From NCBI GenBank assembly GCA_002385415.1, contig DGDL01000018.1, positions 1 through 22,862 on the forward strand: DNA of 22,862 nucleotides, given 5' to 3'. Shown piece by piece: positions 1 to 6,546 of the stretch (its first letter is position 1; each line of letters starts with the position of its first letter). The position numbers were made by a program, and so were the translations under genes. The notes under the pieces are model-generated. The model made no database searches. It was given only the letters and a program-made list of their open reading frames with translations, and was not told the DNA's origin. The DNA comes from Clostridiales bacterium UBA3953. Lineage in GTDB: Bacteria; Bacillota; Clostridia; Oscillospirales; CAG-272.

Positions 1-380
1 AGATGTGTGTCGGCGCGCAGAACAAAGAAGCGGCCGAGATGTATATAAACTTCTTGCTCGAGCCTGATATTGCACTTGCAAACGCCGAATTTCTCCGCTA
101 TGCAACGCCGAACACGACTGTGATCGAAAACCCCGAGTATTCGCTTGCCGGAAATGAGGTCATATATCCCCCCGAGGAGATTAAGGCGAATACCGAATAC
201 TTCCACAACCTGCCCAAAGAGACGCTCGAGTATATGACCCAGAAATGGAACGAACTTAAAATTGGCGGTACAAACAACATTTCCATTTATATCGGGCTGG
301 GTGTGGCGGTTGTGATAGGAATTGCGGCGTTTGTGATTCGCGCCGTGAGAAAGAAACGCCAAAGCGCCTATATGGACTGA
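1..380 (+). CDS. Spermidine/putrescine ABC transporter substrate-binding protein (PotD type), C-terminal part, with membrane anchor
   Basis: Partial at the 5' end: the reading frame enters the window from the left with the first full codon at base 3, so the methionine there is probably internal. The remaining 125 residues match the C-terminal lobe of PotD-family periplasmic-type binding proteins: an NKEAAEMYINFLLEP segment, then a YATPNTT segment and a closing helix ending in W-NELK. Such proteins capture polyamines outside the cell for the PotABC importer. Unusual for the family, the protein continues past the normal end into a hydrophobic helix (about residues 93-113, IYIGLGVAVVIGIAAFVI) and a basic tail (RAVRKKR). 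This looks like a C-terminal membrane anchor with the tail inside. An upstream permease fusion cannot be excluded because the N-terminus is missing. The next gene starts 24 bases downstream. Confidence 0.8.
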   Translation, partial: MCVGAQNKEAAEMYINFLLEPDIALANAEFLRYATPNTTVIENPEYSLAGNEVIYPPEEIKANTEYFHNLPKETLEYMTQKWNELKIGGTNNISIYIGLGVAVVIGIAAFVIRAVRKKRQSAYMD

Positions 381-404
381 ACCCATAAAAGGTTGCGGTA
401 AACA

Positions 405-1232
405 GTGATCGATCTTCACACACATTCCACAGCATCCGACGGGACGCTTTCACCCGCGGAGCTGGTAGCACATGCCTACGCAAAAGGAATTTCTGCAATA
501 GCACTTACCGACCACGACACCGTCGCGGGAATTCCCGCGGCGGTGGCCGCGGCATCGCGCATCGGTGGCTTTGAATTGATACCGGGCATAGAGCTTTCGG
601 TTGAATCAAAAGGTGAAACCCATGTGCTCGGCTATTTCATCGATGTATCAAATAGGATTTTAAACGATGCACTTGAGGAAATAAGACGCGTGCGTATCCT
701 GCGCGGATACAAAACAGCCGAGAATTTAACGGCGGCGGGCATGCCAGTCACAGTGGAAGAAGCGCTCGAATTTTCCGGCGGAGGTGCCATCGCACGCATA
801 CATTTTGCAAAGCTGCTCGTAAAGAAAGGCTACTGCAAAACCGTCGCAGAAGCAATGCGCGACTGGCTGTCGCCTGGGAAGCCCGGGCACTGCTCCCAGC
901 AGGCAATAACGGCAGAGCAGGCAGTTGAGATAATACGCGCAGCCGGCGGCGACGCCTATGTTGCGCACCTACACACAACCGGTATGGAGGGGAGCGAGCT
1001 TTACGATTTTTTGCGCCGTCTCAAATCGGTCGGGCTTGCGGGAATCGAATGTTTTTACACCGAATACACGGAGGAGATGACCCGCGAGTATATAGAGCTT
1101 GCCGGCTCTCTCGGGCTCAAGCGCTCGGGCGGCACAGATTTCCATGGAAATAACAAACCCCACATCGAAATAGGAATTGGACACGGCGGCATGAAAATAG
1201 GGGAAGAAGTGCTTGCCAAAATGCGCGAATAG
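405..1232 (+). CDS. PHP-domain metal-dependent phosphoesterase
   Basis: 275 residues from a GTG start; no better upstream start is visible and the family N-terminus (MIDLHTHS) begins right there. PHP metal-site residues are visible: His5 and His7 in DLHTHS, DHD at 36-38, Glu63 in GIELS, His73, an AHLH segment in the middle where relatives often have AHP, and GGTDFHG with Asp245 and His247 near the end. Members of this small PHP group, such as the YciV/RNase AM type, hydrolyse 3',5'-nucleoside bisphosphates or trim RNA 5' ends. The exact substrate cannot be told from sequence. It sits between the polyamine-binding gene and the CysN-like gene, in the same direction and possibly co-transcribed. 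A 3',5'-bisphosphate phosphatase next to a sulfate-activation-like protein is suggestive, because PAP is the by-product of PAPS use, but this link is inference. Confidence 0.85.
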   Translation: MIDLHTHSTASDGTLSPAELVAHAYAKGISAIALTDHDTVAGIPAAVAAASRIGGFELIPGIELSVESKGETHVLGYFIDVSNRILNDALEEIRRVRILRGYKTAENLTAAGMPVTVEEALEFSGGGAIARIHFAKLLVKKGYCKTVAEAMRDWLSPGKPGHCSQQAITAEQAVEIIRAAGGDAYVAHLHTTGMEGSELYDFLRRLKSVGLAGIECFYTEYTEEMTREYIELAGSLGLKRSGGTDFHGNNKPHIEIGIGHGGMKIGEEVLAKMRE

Positions 1233-1297
1233 GACGTTTAAAATTACGGCGGAGCACTTTGCTGCCCCGCCGAAAATTATAAGAGCAGGACTGTGAT

Positions 1298-3082
1298 ATG
1301 AATATTGTAATTGTAGGCCACGTTGACCACGGTAAAAGTACGGTAATAGGAAGACTTCTTGCAGACACAGATTCCTTGCCGAAAGGCAAACTTGAGCAAA
1401 TCAGAGAACTATGCAGACGCAACTCCAAACCATTTGAGTATGCATTTTTGCTTGATGCGCTTAAAGATGAACGTTCACAGGGCATTACTATCGACACCGC
1501 GCGTTGTTTTTTCCATACGGCAAAACGGAAATACATAATAATTGATGCGCCCGGCCATGTCGAGTTCCTTAAGAACATGGTATCGGGCGCAGCGCGTGCT
1601 GAAGCAGCACTGCTTGTTATCGACGCAGCCGAAGGGGTGCGTGAAAACTCACGCAGGCACGGTTACATGCTTTCAATGCTTGGCATCAGGCAGATAGCCG
1701 TGCTTGTCAATAAAATGGACCTTGTCGGCTGGTCCCAGGAAGTATACGAAAACATCAAGAGAGAATACGGGCAGTTTCTCTCCGAAATAAATATAAATCC
1801 CTCCGCTTTTATCCCCGTATCGGCGCGCGAAGGCGACAATATCGCGTCGCGCTCGCAGAACATGCCATGGTATTCGGGCATGACGGTGCTCGACGAGCTT
1901 GACTCGTTTACAGAGCAGTCGGTGGGCGAAGATTTGCCATTCAGAATGCCAGTGCAAGACGTGTACAGGTTTACTGCATGGGGCGACAACCGCCGCATCA
2001 TAGCGGGTACGGTCGAATCAGGCTCGATTTCGGCCGGTGACGAGGTTATTTTCTACCCATCGGGCAAACGCACCAACGTCGCTTCAATCGAGGTTTGGAA
2101 CGCACCTTCCAAAACAAAGGCTAAGTGCGGCGAGCCAACCGGATTTACGGTCGGCGAACAGATTTATGTAAGGCGGGGCGAGCTTGCGGCAAAAGTCGGG
2201 GAGCCTGCGCCACATGTAAGCACAAGGTTCAGTGCAAACATTTTTTGGCTTGGAAAAAATCCGCTCACAACGGGCAAAAGATATATTATAAAAATAGGGA
2301 CGGCAAAAGTAGATGCCGAAATTGAGCGCATTGTAAGCGTGCTCGACTCCTCCACCTTGGAAAAACATCAGGGAAGTGCCGTAAACCGAAACGATATCGC
2401 CGAGGTTATCATAAACTGCGTAAAGCAGGTGGCGTTTGATATTTCCTCGGATATGGAGGCAACCGGCAGATTTGTTGTTGTCGACGATTATGAGATTTCG
2501 GGCGGCGGCATAATCACAGCCGCGCTGACAGACGATAATATGTATACCCGCGAGCTTGTGCTGCGTCGGAACATGCGCTGGGATCAAAGTGAAATTCTCC
2601 CGATGGCACGAGCCGAACGATATGGGCAAAAGCCTGCTATAGTTATTATAACCGGCGCACGCGCGACCGCAAAGAAAACAATTGCGCGAAAGCTGGAACG
2701 CAAGCTGTTTGAGGCGGGGCGCAGCGCTTATTTCCTCGGCATGGGCAACCTGCTTTACGGTGTTGCGGCAGAGATCAAAACTCCGGGCATCGTGCCGGAG
2801 CGCGGTGAACATATCCGCAGGCTTGGTGAGGTCGCAAATATCATGCTCGACGCGGGTCTTATACTGATTGTCACCGCAGCGGAGCTTACCGCAAGCGACA
2901 TAGACATTATTACAATGACCTCATCGCCGGAGAACCTATTGACCGTATGGCTTGGCAGCGAGATTACAACAGATATTCCATGCAATCTCCAGATACCGGC
3001 GGAGGAGGTCACAGACGAGTACATAGAGGCTGCAACCGAGACGATCAAAGATAAAATGCACTCATCAGGTATAATATTTTAA
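1298..3082 (+). CDS. CysN-like GTPase fused to degenerate APS-kinase (CysC-like) domain
   Basis: 594 residues. The N-terminal half is an EF-Tu-like GTPase of the CysN/NodQ type: G1 GHVDHGKST (7-15), a switch region DERSQGITID (57-66), DAPGH (83-87), NKMD (138-141) and a VSA motif near 175, followed by beta-barrel domains. CysN normally works with CysD, using GTP hydrolysis to drive ATP sulfurylase. No cysD is seen here. The C-terminal 145 residues resemble CysC (APS kinase), including an HIRRLGEVA segment. However, its Walker A is altered to GARATAKKT (453-461, expected GxxGxGKST), and the acidic DGDN motif is replaced by GMGN (481-484). The GTPase half looks intact; the kinase half looks inactive or re-purposed. 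A start at ATG 1298 is supported by an AGGA 8 bases upstream. Naming it sulfate adenylyltransferase subunit 1 outright would overstate the evidence. Confidence 0.85.
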   Translation: MNIVIVGHVDHGKSTVIGRLLADTDSLPKGKLEQIRELCRRNSKPFEYAFLLDALKDERSQGITIDTARCFFHTAKRKYIIIDAPGHVEFLKNMVSGAARAEAALLVIDAAEGVRENSRRHGYMLSMLGIRQIAVLVNKMDLVGWSQEVYENIKREYGQFLSEININPSAFIPVSAREGDNIASRSQNMPWYSGMTVLDELDSFTEQSVGEDLPFRMPVQDVYRFTAWGDNRRIIAGTVESGSISAGDEVIFYPSGKRTNVASIEVWNAPSKTKAKCGEPTGFTVGEQIYVRRGELAAKVGEPAPHVSTRFSANIFWLGKNPLTTGKRYIIKIGTAKVDAEIERIVSVLDSSTLEKHQGSAVNRNDIAEVIINCVKQVAFDISSDMEATGRFVVVDDYEISGGGIITAALTDDNMYTRELVLRRNMRWDQSEILPMARAERYGQKPAIVIITGARATAKKTIARKLERKLFEAGRSAYFLGMGNLLYGVAAEIKTPGIVPERGEHIRRLGEVANIMLDAGLILIVTAAELTASDIDIITMTSSPENLLTVWLGSEITTDIPCNLQIPAEEVTDEYIEAATETIKDKMHSSGIIF

Positions 3083-3097
3083 AAGAACGGGATATAA

Positions 3098-4075
3098 ATG
3101 CGAACGATAATTGTCGGCAAAAATGACGCCGGACAGCGGCTTGATAAATTTCTGATAAAAACATTCAAAGCTCTGCCCGTTTCGCTTGCTTATAAGTTTA
3201 TTCGCAAGAAAAAAATTAAGGTAAACCGGAAACGTGCAGCGCCGGGGCAAATTTTGTCGGAAGGGGATACGCTCCAGCTTTTCATCCCGGAGGAGTTTTT
3301 GGTCAAAGAAGGCGGTTCGGCGCATTGGAAAACAATCGTACCGCATATAAAGCCCGTTTATGAAGACGAAAACATCATTATATGCAATAAACCTGCCGGA
3401 ATGCTTGTCCATTCCGACAGTGAGGGCAACACCGACACGCTGATAAATCATATAAAAGCTTATCTATATCGCAAAAGCGAGTACGACCCCGACACAGAGC
3501 AGTCGTTTGCGCCCGCTCTGTGCAACAGGATCGACAGAAACACCGGTGGTCTTGTGATCGCCGCAAAAAATGCCGAGGCACTGCGCGCAATGAACGAGCT
3601 TATCAGACAAGGCAAAGTAAAGAAAAAATACCTATGTATTGCACACGGTATTTTTGAAAAGAAGTCGGATACGCTGAAAGGGTATATCAAAAAAGACAAT
3701 CAAAAAAACCTTGTCACTGTCTACAAAGAAACCCCTTCAGTAGAGAAGGCTCGCAATGTCAAGGCAATTTTAACCCACTACAAGGTTATTGCAGAAAAGG
3801 GCGCGGGAGACGAGGCGATGTCGCTGCTTGAAGTTGACCTTTTGACGGGCAGAACGCACCAGATCCGCGCCCATCTCGCCTCGATCGGCCATCCGCTGCT
3901 CGGCGACAGCAAGTACGGCAATTGCTATAACCGCCGAGCCATAGGATATAAGCACCAAGCCCTTTGCGCATGCTCGCTTGAGTTTGACGCCTTCGGCCCG
4001 CTCAAAGCAGTTAGCGTCAAGCTTGAACCGAAAGATATCTGGTTTGTCCGCGAGTTCGGTGTGGACAAATTATAA
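3098..4075 (+). CDS. RluA-family pseudouridine synthase (RluC/RluD-like)
   Basis: 325 residues; isomerises specific uridines, most likely in 23S rRNA. An S4-like RNA-binding domain occupies roughly residues 10-65 (DAGQRLDKFLIKTF and the basic KFIRKKKIKVNRKR stretch). The catalytic domain follows, with ICNKPAGMLVHSD (95-107) and the active-site motif CNRIDRNTGG, in which Asp146 is the nucleophile. RTHQIRAHLASIGHPLLGD comes later, the standard RluA C-terminal signature. The length fits the family. It starts 15 bases after the CysN-like gene and is the last gene before a hairpin terminator. The uridine position it modifies cannot be assigned from sequence alone. Confidence 0.93.
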   Translation: MRTIIVGKNDAGQRLDKFLIKTFKALPVSLAYKFIRKKKIKVNRKRAAPGQILSEGDTLQLFIPEEFLVKEGGSAHWKTIVPHIKPVYEDENIIICNKPAGMLVHSDSEGNTDTLINHIKAYLYRKSEYDPDTEQSFAPALCNRIDRNTGGLVIAAKNAEALRAMNELIRQGKVKKKYLCIAHGIFEKKSDTLKGYIKKDNQKNLVTVYKETPSVEKARNVKAILTHYKVIAEKGAGDEAMSLLEVDLLTGRTHQIRAHLASIGHPLLGDSKYGNCYNRRAIGYKHQALCACSLEFDAFGPLKAVSVKLEPKDIWFVREFGVDKL

Positions 4076-4076
4076 A

Positions 4077-4110
4077 AGCCATATAACCCCAAACAAGGGG
4101 TTATATGGCT
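4077..4110. terminator. Intrinsic terminator hairpin between convergent genes
   Basis: A perfect 14-bp inverted repeat (AGCCATATAACCCC, loop AAACAA, GGGGTTATATGGCT) begins just after the pseudouridine synthase stop and ends 5 bases before the phosphopantetheinyl transferase stop. Read leftward, the stem is followed by TTTATAATTTG, a short U-rich tail. Read rightward, the tail is poor in U. It therefore suits the leftward mnmE operon best but may block both directions. Confidence 0.8.
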
Positions 4111-4115
4111 GAACA

Positions 4116-4604
4116 TCAAAATAATATTATCTCCGCGGTTTGCTTTTTAACAGAGCAAACCGCGATTTTATATCCGGGAACAAAGTCAAAAACCTGTATG
4201 TGATGCGGCAGGGAAAAATCAGCACCCAAAAGCCCTGCCCCGGTGAATTTTCCGTAACTTTCTTTTTTGCACCATGCCTCTATAATCTTGTCATAGGACG
4301 TCCCAGTCGCGATGCCGCGCAGAAACCTATCTGCAATGCGCGGATTTACAGGCCTTATACGCTCGATATCGACGCCCACATCGCTGTCGGACAGGGCCGC
4401 GACGGAATAATCGCCCGAATGAGATATATTAAACTTTATATTGTCGCAGCCGGCAAAAAATGGTTTGCCAGACTGTGTTTTTTTCAATTGAAAATCAGAC
4501 AGACGTTTGCCATAGGTATCGGAAAGCGCCATGTCAAGTGCGCGCATGGCAGCATCATGGGGCGTTTCTGACGGATATAGCTTTGCGATATATAATTTCA
4601 GCAT
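4116..4604 (-). CDS. Sfp/AcpS-type 4'-phosphopantetheinyl transferase (short form)
   Basis: 162 residues from ATG at 4604. The longer frame up to 4715 runs back into the end of mnmE in another frame, so this internal start is preferred; it lies one base after the mnmE stop. The enzyme moves the phosphopantetheine arm of CoA onto a serine of carrier proteins. Visible signatures are FNISHSGDY (58-66), the Mg-binding VGVDIER (76-82, Asp79 and Glu81) and WCKKESYGKFTG (111-122, with the KE..xxK pattern). It is shorter than Sfp (about 224 residues), so a compact or trimmed version. No polyketide or peptide synthase lies nearby, so it may serve the housekeeping acyl carrier protein or a distant pathway. 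Its expression is very likely coupled to mnmE translation. Confidence 0.85.
   Translation of the reverse strand: MLKLYIAKLYPSETPHDAAMRALDMALSDTYGKRLSDFQLKKTQSGKPFFAGCDNIKFNISHSGDYSVAALSDSDVGVDIERIRPVNPRIADRFLRGIATGTSYDKIIEAWCKKESYGKFTGAGLLGADFSLPHHIQVFDFVPGYKIAVCSVKKQTAEIILF
4134..4164 (+). terminator. Second hairpin, within the 3' end of the transferase gene; possible rightward terminator
   Basis: A perfect 11-bp inverted repeat, CGCGGTTTGCT and AGCAAACCGCG, with a 9-base loop, is followed on the + strand by ATTTTATA. It lies inside the last codons of the leftward phosphopantetheinyl transferase gene. For rightward transcripts coming from the pseudouridine synthase it could act as a terminator, though the U-tract is modest. 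Confidence 0.45.
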
Positions 4605-4605
4605 T

Positions 4606-5997
4606 TTACTTGCCAACACAGAAATTTCGGAATATGCTGTCGACAACTTCTTCGCTGACGCTTCTGCCGTCAAGCTCACCCAATTTACTGAGCGCAGCCT
4701 CAAGGTCAAGGCCAATAATATCGGCTGTCATACCCATTTCAAGCGCTCGAAGGGCGTTTTCAATACGCTGCAAAGCCCCGTCGACTGCCGCAAACTGACG
4801 TGCACCGGTTATAATCGCGTCGCTGCCAAAGTCGAGCGAGCCGTCGATATAAAAAGCAGAAATGACATCGGCAAGATTGTCGTAGCCTTCGCCTGTGATT
4901 GAGGAAAGCTCAACCGTGGCGTCAACTTCTACCCGGGCTTTTATATCGTCCGAGGTGACTTTTAGCGGCAAATCAGATTTGTTGACAACCGCTATTATTT
5001 TCTTTCCGACTGCGCGCCACTCCGTGACAAGCTCGAATATTTTTTCATCATCTATATCAAGTTCGACCGAACCGTCAAAAACAGCAAGAATCAGCTCTGC
5101 AAGCTCCGCGGCCGAAACAGCACGAGCTATGCCTATTTTCTCAACCTCGTCGGTTGTTTCGCGTATACCCGCAGTGTCGCAAAGCCGAAGCGTGACGTCG
5201 CCTACCACCGCCGTTTCCTCAATGGTGTCGCGCGTCGTGCCTGCTATGTCGGTAACAATTGCGCGCTCGGTGCCGAGCAGACGGTTAAGCAAAGACGATT
5301 TTCCCGAGTTTGGTTTGCCGCAAATGGCGGTGAGTATGCCTTCGGTCAGCGCTTTGCCGGTGGTATAACTTGAACGCAGCACCTTAAGTTTATCGGCGAT
5401 TGCCGCGAGCCTTGTCTTAAGTTCGCTCGGAGCAATATCGGAAAGATCTTCGTCAGGATAATCAATGTAAACATATACAGATGCTATGATGTCGGTTATT
5501 TCGTCAAACAGTTCTTTTGTTTTTCCGCTCAGCACCCCCTCGCGCTGTGCGGCTCCCACTGCGAGCGCACCGCGGTTTTTAGCCTCGAGCGTGATGGCAA
5601 TGGCTTCTGCTTGAGACAAATCGAGTTTGCCAAGACAATATGCGCGCCTTGTAAACTCACCGGCCTCTGCGGGACGCGCTCCGTGAATAAAAAGCTGCTC
5701 CAGTATGCAGCGTGTAACAAGTATGCCGCCATGGCATGACAGCTCCACCATGTCCTGACCGGTAAAAGAACTCGGCGCGCGGTACACAACCGCAATGCCG
5801 TCGTCAATAGCCTTACCGTCGGCATAAAAGCGGCCAAAGGCAGCATAACGTGGTGAGAGCTCTTCAAGCGGGCCGGATGACGGTTTGAATACCTTTCCCG
5901 CAACAGTAGCCGCATCCGGCCCAGACAATCGGATAACCGAAATTGCGGCTGTGCCTAAAGGCGTTGAAATGGCTGCTATTGTATCGTCTATATACAT
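4606..5997 (-). CDS. mnmE: tRNA modification GTPase MnmE (TrmE)
   Basis: 463 residues. With MnmG it installs the carboxymethylaminomethyl group on wobble uridine 34 of certain tRNAs. The N-terminal folate-binding domain starts TIAAISTPLGTAAISVIRLSG (residues 6-26) and includes VELSCHGG (84-91). The embedded G domain has GKPNSGKSS (227-235), TTRD (254-257), DTAG (274-277) and NKSD, and the protein ends in the conserved FCVGK. The frame is open upstream to 6066, but that extension is the translated parS palindrome. ATG 5997 has a GGAGGT just upstream and matches the family start. The operon order is small membrane protein, mnmE, phosphopantetheinyl transferase. The usual partners mnmG and rsmG are not adjacent. 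Confidence 0.96.
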   Translation of the reverse strand: MYIDDTIAAISTPLGTAAISVIRLSGPDAATVAGKVFKPSSGPLEELSPRYAAFGRFYADGKAIDDGIAVVYRAPSSFTGQDMVELSCHGGILVTRCILEQLFIHGARPAEAGEFTRRAYCLGKLDLSQAEAIAITLEAKNRGALAVGAAQREGVLSGKTKELFDEITDIIASVYVYIDYPDEDLSDIAPSELKTRLAAIADKLKVLRSSYTTGKALTEGILTAICGKPNSGKSSLLNRLLGTERAIVTDIAGTTRDTIEETAVVGDVTLRLCDTAGIRETTDEVEKIGIARAVSAAELAELILAVFDGSVELDIDDEKIFELVTEWRAVGKKIIAVVNKSDLPLKVTSDDIKARVEVDATVELSSITGEGYDNLADVISAFYIDGSLDFGSDAIITGARQFAAVDGALQRIENALRALEMGMTADIIGLDLEAALSKLGELDGRSVSEEVVDSIFRNFCVGK

Positions 5998-6000
5998 TTT

Positions 6001-6006
6001 ACCTCC
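6001..6006 (-). promoter_or_regulatory. Ribosome binding site that fixes the mnmE start
   Basis: The minus strand reads GGAGGT followed by AAA and then the ATG at 5997. This rules out the open frame extension to 6066, which would translate through the parS palindrome. The spacing is a little short, but the match is perfect. Confidence 0.8.
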
Positions 6007-6009
6007 GAA

Positions 6010-6025
6010 TGTTTCACGTGAAACA
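6010..6025. promoter_or_regulatory. parS centromere site (copy 1, in the mnmE leader)
   Basis: TGTTTCACGTGAAACA, a perfect 16-bp palindrome identical to the Bacillus-type Spo0J/ParB binding consensus. It lies between the small membrane protein gene and mnmE, four bases above the mnmE ribosome site. ParB spreading from here could affect mnmE expression (inference). Confidence 0.95.
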
Positions 6026-6067
6026 CTTAAATAAAAAACCGCCACATGGGCGGGCGAAGAAGTCAAG

Positions 6068-6271
6068 TTATCTGCGGCGTTTCCTCAAAAAGTATATGGT
6101 TATTGCGGAAATTGCAAGCGCCGTGATGCCGGCGATAATTCCTATATCCATTGTTTGGGAGGCAGAATAAACCGCATCGGCGGCTGCGGATGTCTCGACT
6201 GCAAAAGCGTTGAGACCTGCAAATACGCGAAGCGGCAGCGCGGAGCACAAAAGCATTTTCAGCGGCAACAA
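6068..6271 (-). CDS. Small secreted-type membrane protein with signal peptide and C-terminal anchor
   Basis: 67 residues from a TTG start at 6271, chosen because a strong purine-rich site (GGGAGGGGG, minus strand 6290-6282) lies 10 bases upstream. The first in-frame ATG is 15 bases further in and too far from it. The protein has a hydrophobic leader (about 3-22, ending near AGLNAFA, a plausible signal-peptidase site), a short polar stretch and one membrane helix (about 43-62, IGIIAGITALAISAITIYFL) with a basic RKRRR end. The layout is that of a tiny membrane-anchored surface peptide. I do not recognise the family. It is the first gene of the leftward mnmE operon, under a consensus promoter. 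Two consecutive TTG codons at the start leave a three-base uncertainty. Confidence 0.6.
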   Translation of the reverse strand: MLPLKMLLCSALPLRVFAGLNAFAVETSAAADAVYSASQTMDIGIIAGITALAISAITIYFLRKRRR

Positions 6272-6318
6272 TTTTGCAAAACCCCCTCCCGTTTAAACGT
6301 CTATGTAAATGCAATTAT

Positions 6319-6347
6319 AGTATAACATGTCGTGGACGAAATGTCAA
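6319..6347 (-). promoter_or_regulatory. Leftward sigma-A promoter for the mnmE operon
   Basis: On the minus strand: TTGACA (6347-6342), a 17-base spacer, then TATACT (6324-6319). This is a near-perfect sigma-70/sigma-A promoter at ideal spacing, about 45 bases upstream of the small membrane protein start. Confidence 0.85.
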
Positions 6348-6359
6348 CACTTTTTTAAC

Positions 6360-6396
6360 GACAGGTAAACAAATAATAAATATATTATCGCCTGTC
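6360..6396. repeat. AT-rich inverted repeat between divergent promoters
   Basis: Outer arms GACAGG (6360-6365) and CCTGTC (6391-6396) enclose an inner pair ATAATA (6373-6378) and TATTAT (6383-6388) with an AATA loop. No U-tract follows in either direction, so it is not a convincing terminator. It may be an operator, an easily melted element, or chance in AT-rich DNA. Confidence 0.4.
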
Positions 6397-6428
6397 ATTT
6401 GGCTATTATTCATATAATTTTTAGCAAA

Positions 6429-6444
6429 TGTTTCACGTGAAACA
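6429..6444. promoter_or_regulatory. parS centromere site (copy 2, upstream of parA)
   Basis: A second perfect TGTTTCACGTGAAACA, 419 bases from the first copy and 37 bases above the -35 box of the parAB promoter. It is well placed both for chromosome partition loading and for ParB autoregulation of parAB. Confidence 0.95.
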
Positions 6445-6480
6445 TTTCGTTTTGCAGACAGGGAATTTTGACCGCTTCAA

Positions 6481-6509
6481 TTGACATGAGCGTCCAATGC
6501 TGTTATAAT
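6481..6509 (+). promoter_or_regulatory. Rightward consensus promoter for parAB
   Basis: TTGACA (6481-6486), an exactly 17-base spacer, then TATAAT (6504-6509): full consensus in both boxes. Transcription would start near 6516, about 30 bases before the parA start. Confidence 0.92.
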
Positions 6510-6533
6510 AACAATATTAGAATTGATTGCTAC

Positions 6534-6539
6534 GGAGGT
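6534..6539 (+). promoter_or_regulatory. Ribosome binding site that fixes the parA start
   Basis: GGAGGT at 6534-6539 is 7 bases before GTG 6547. The upstream in-frame TTG codons at 6523 and 6541 lie before or directly against the site and are rejected. Confidence 0.8.
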
Positions 6540-6546
6540 CTTGAGG

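Noticed and set aside
1247..1272. CGGCGG/CCGCCG inverted repeat between the PHP and CysN-like genes, a possible terminator
   Set aside because: The inner part pairs poorly (a three-base bulge) and no U-tract follows on either strand; it is followed by AAAATTATAAG on the + strand.
4605..4715. N-terminal extension of the phosphopantetheinyl transferase
   Set aside because: It overlaps the conserved MnmE C-terminus in another frame and shows no family similarity.
5998..6066. Upstream extension of MnmE by 23 residues
   Set aside because: The extension translates the parS palindrome and has no ribosome site; GGAGGT fixes the start at 5997.
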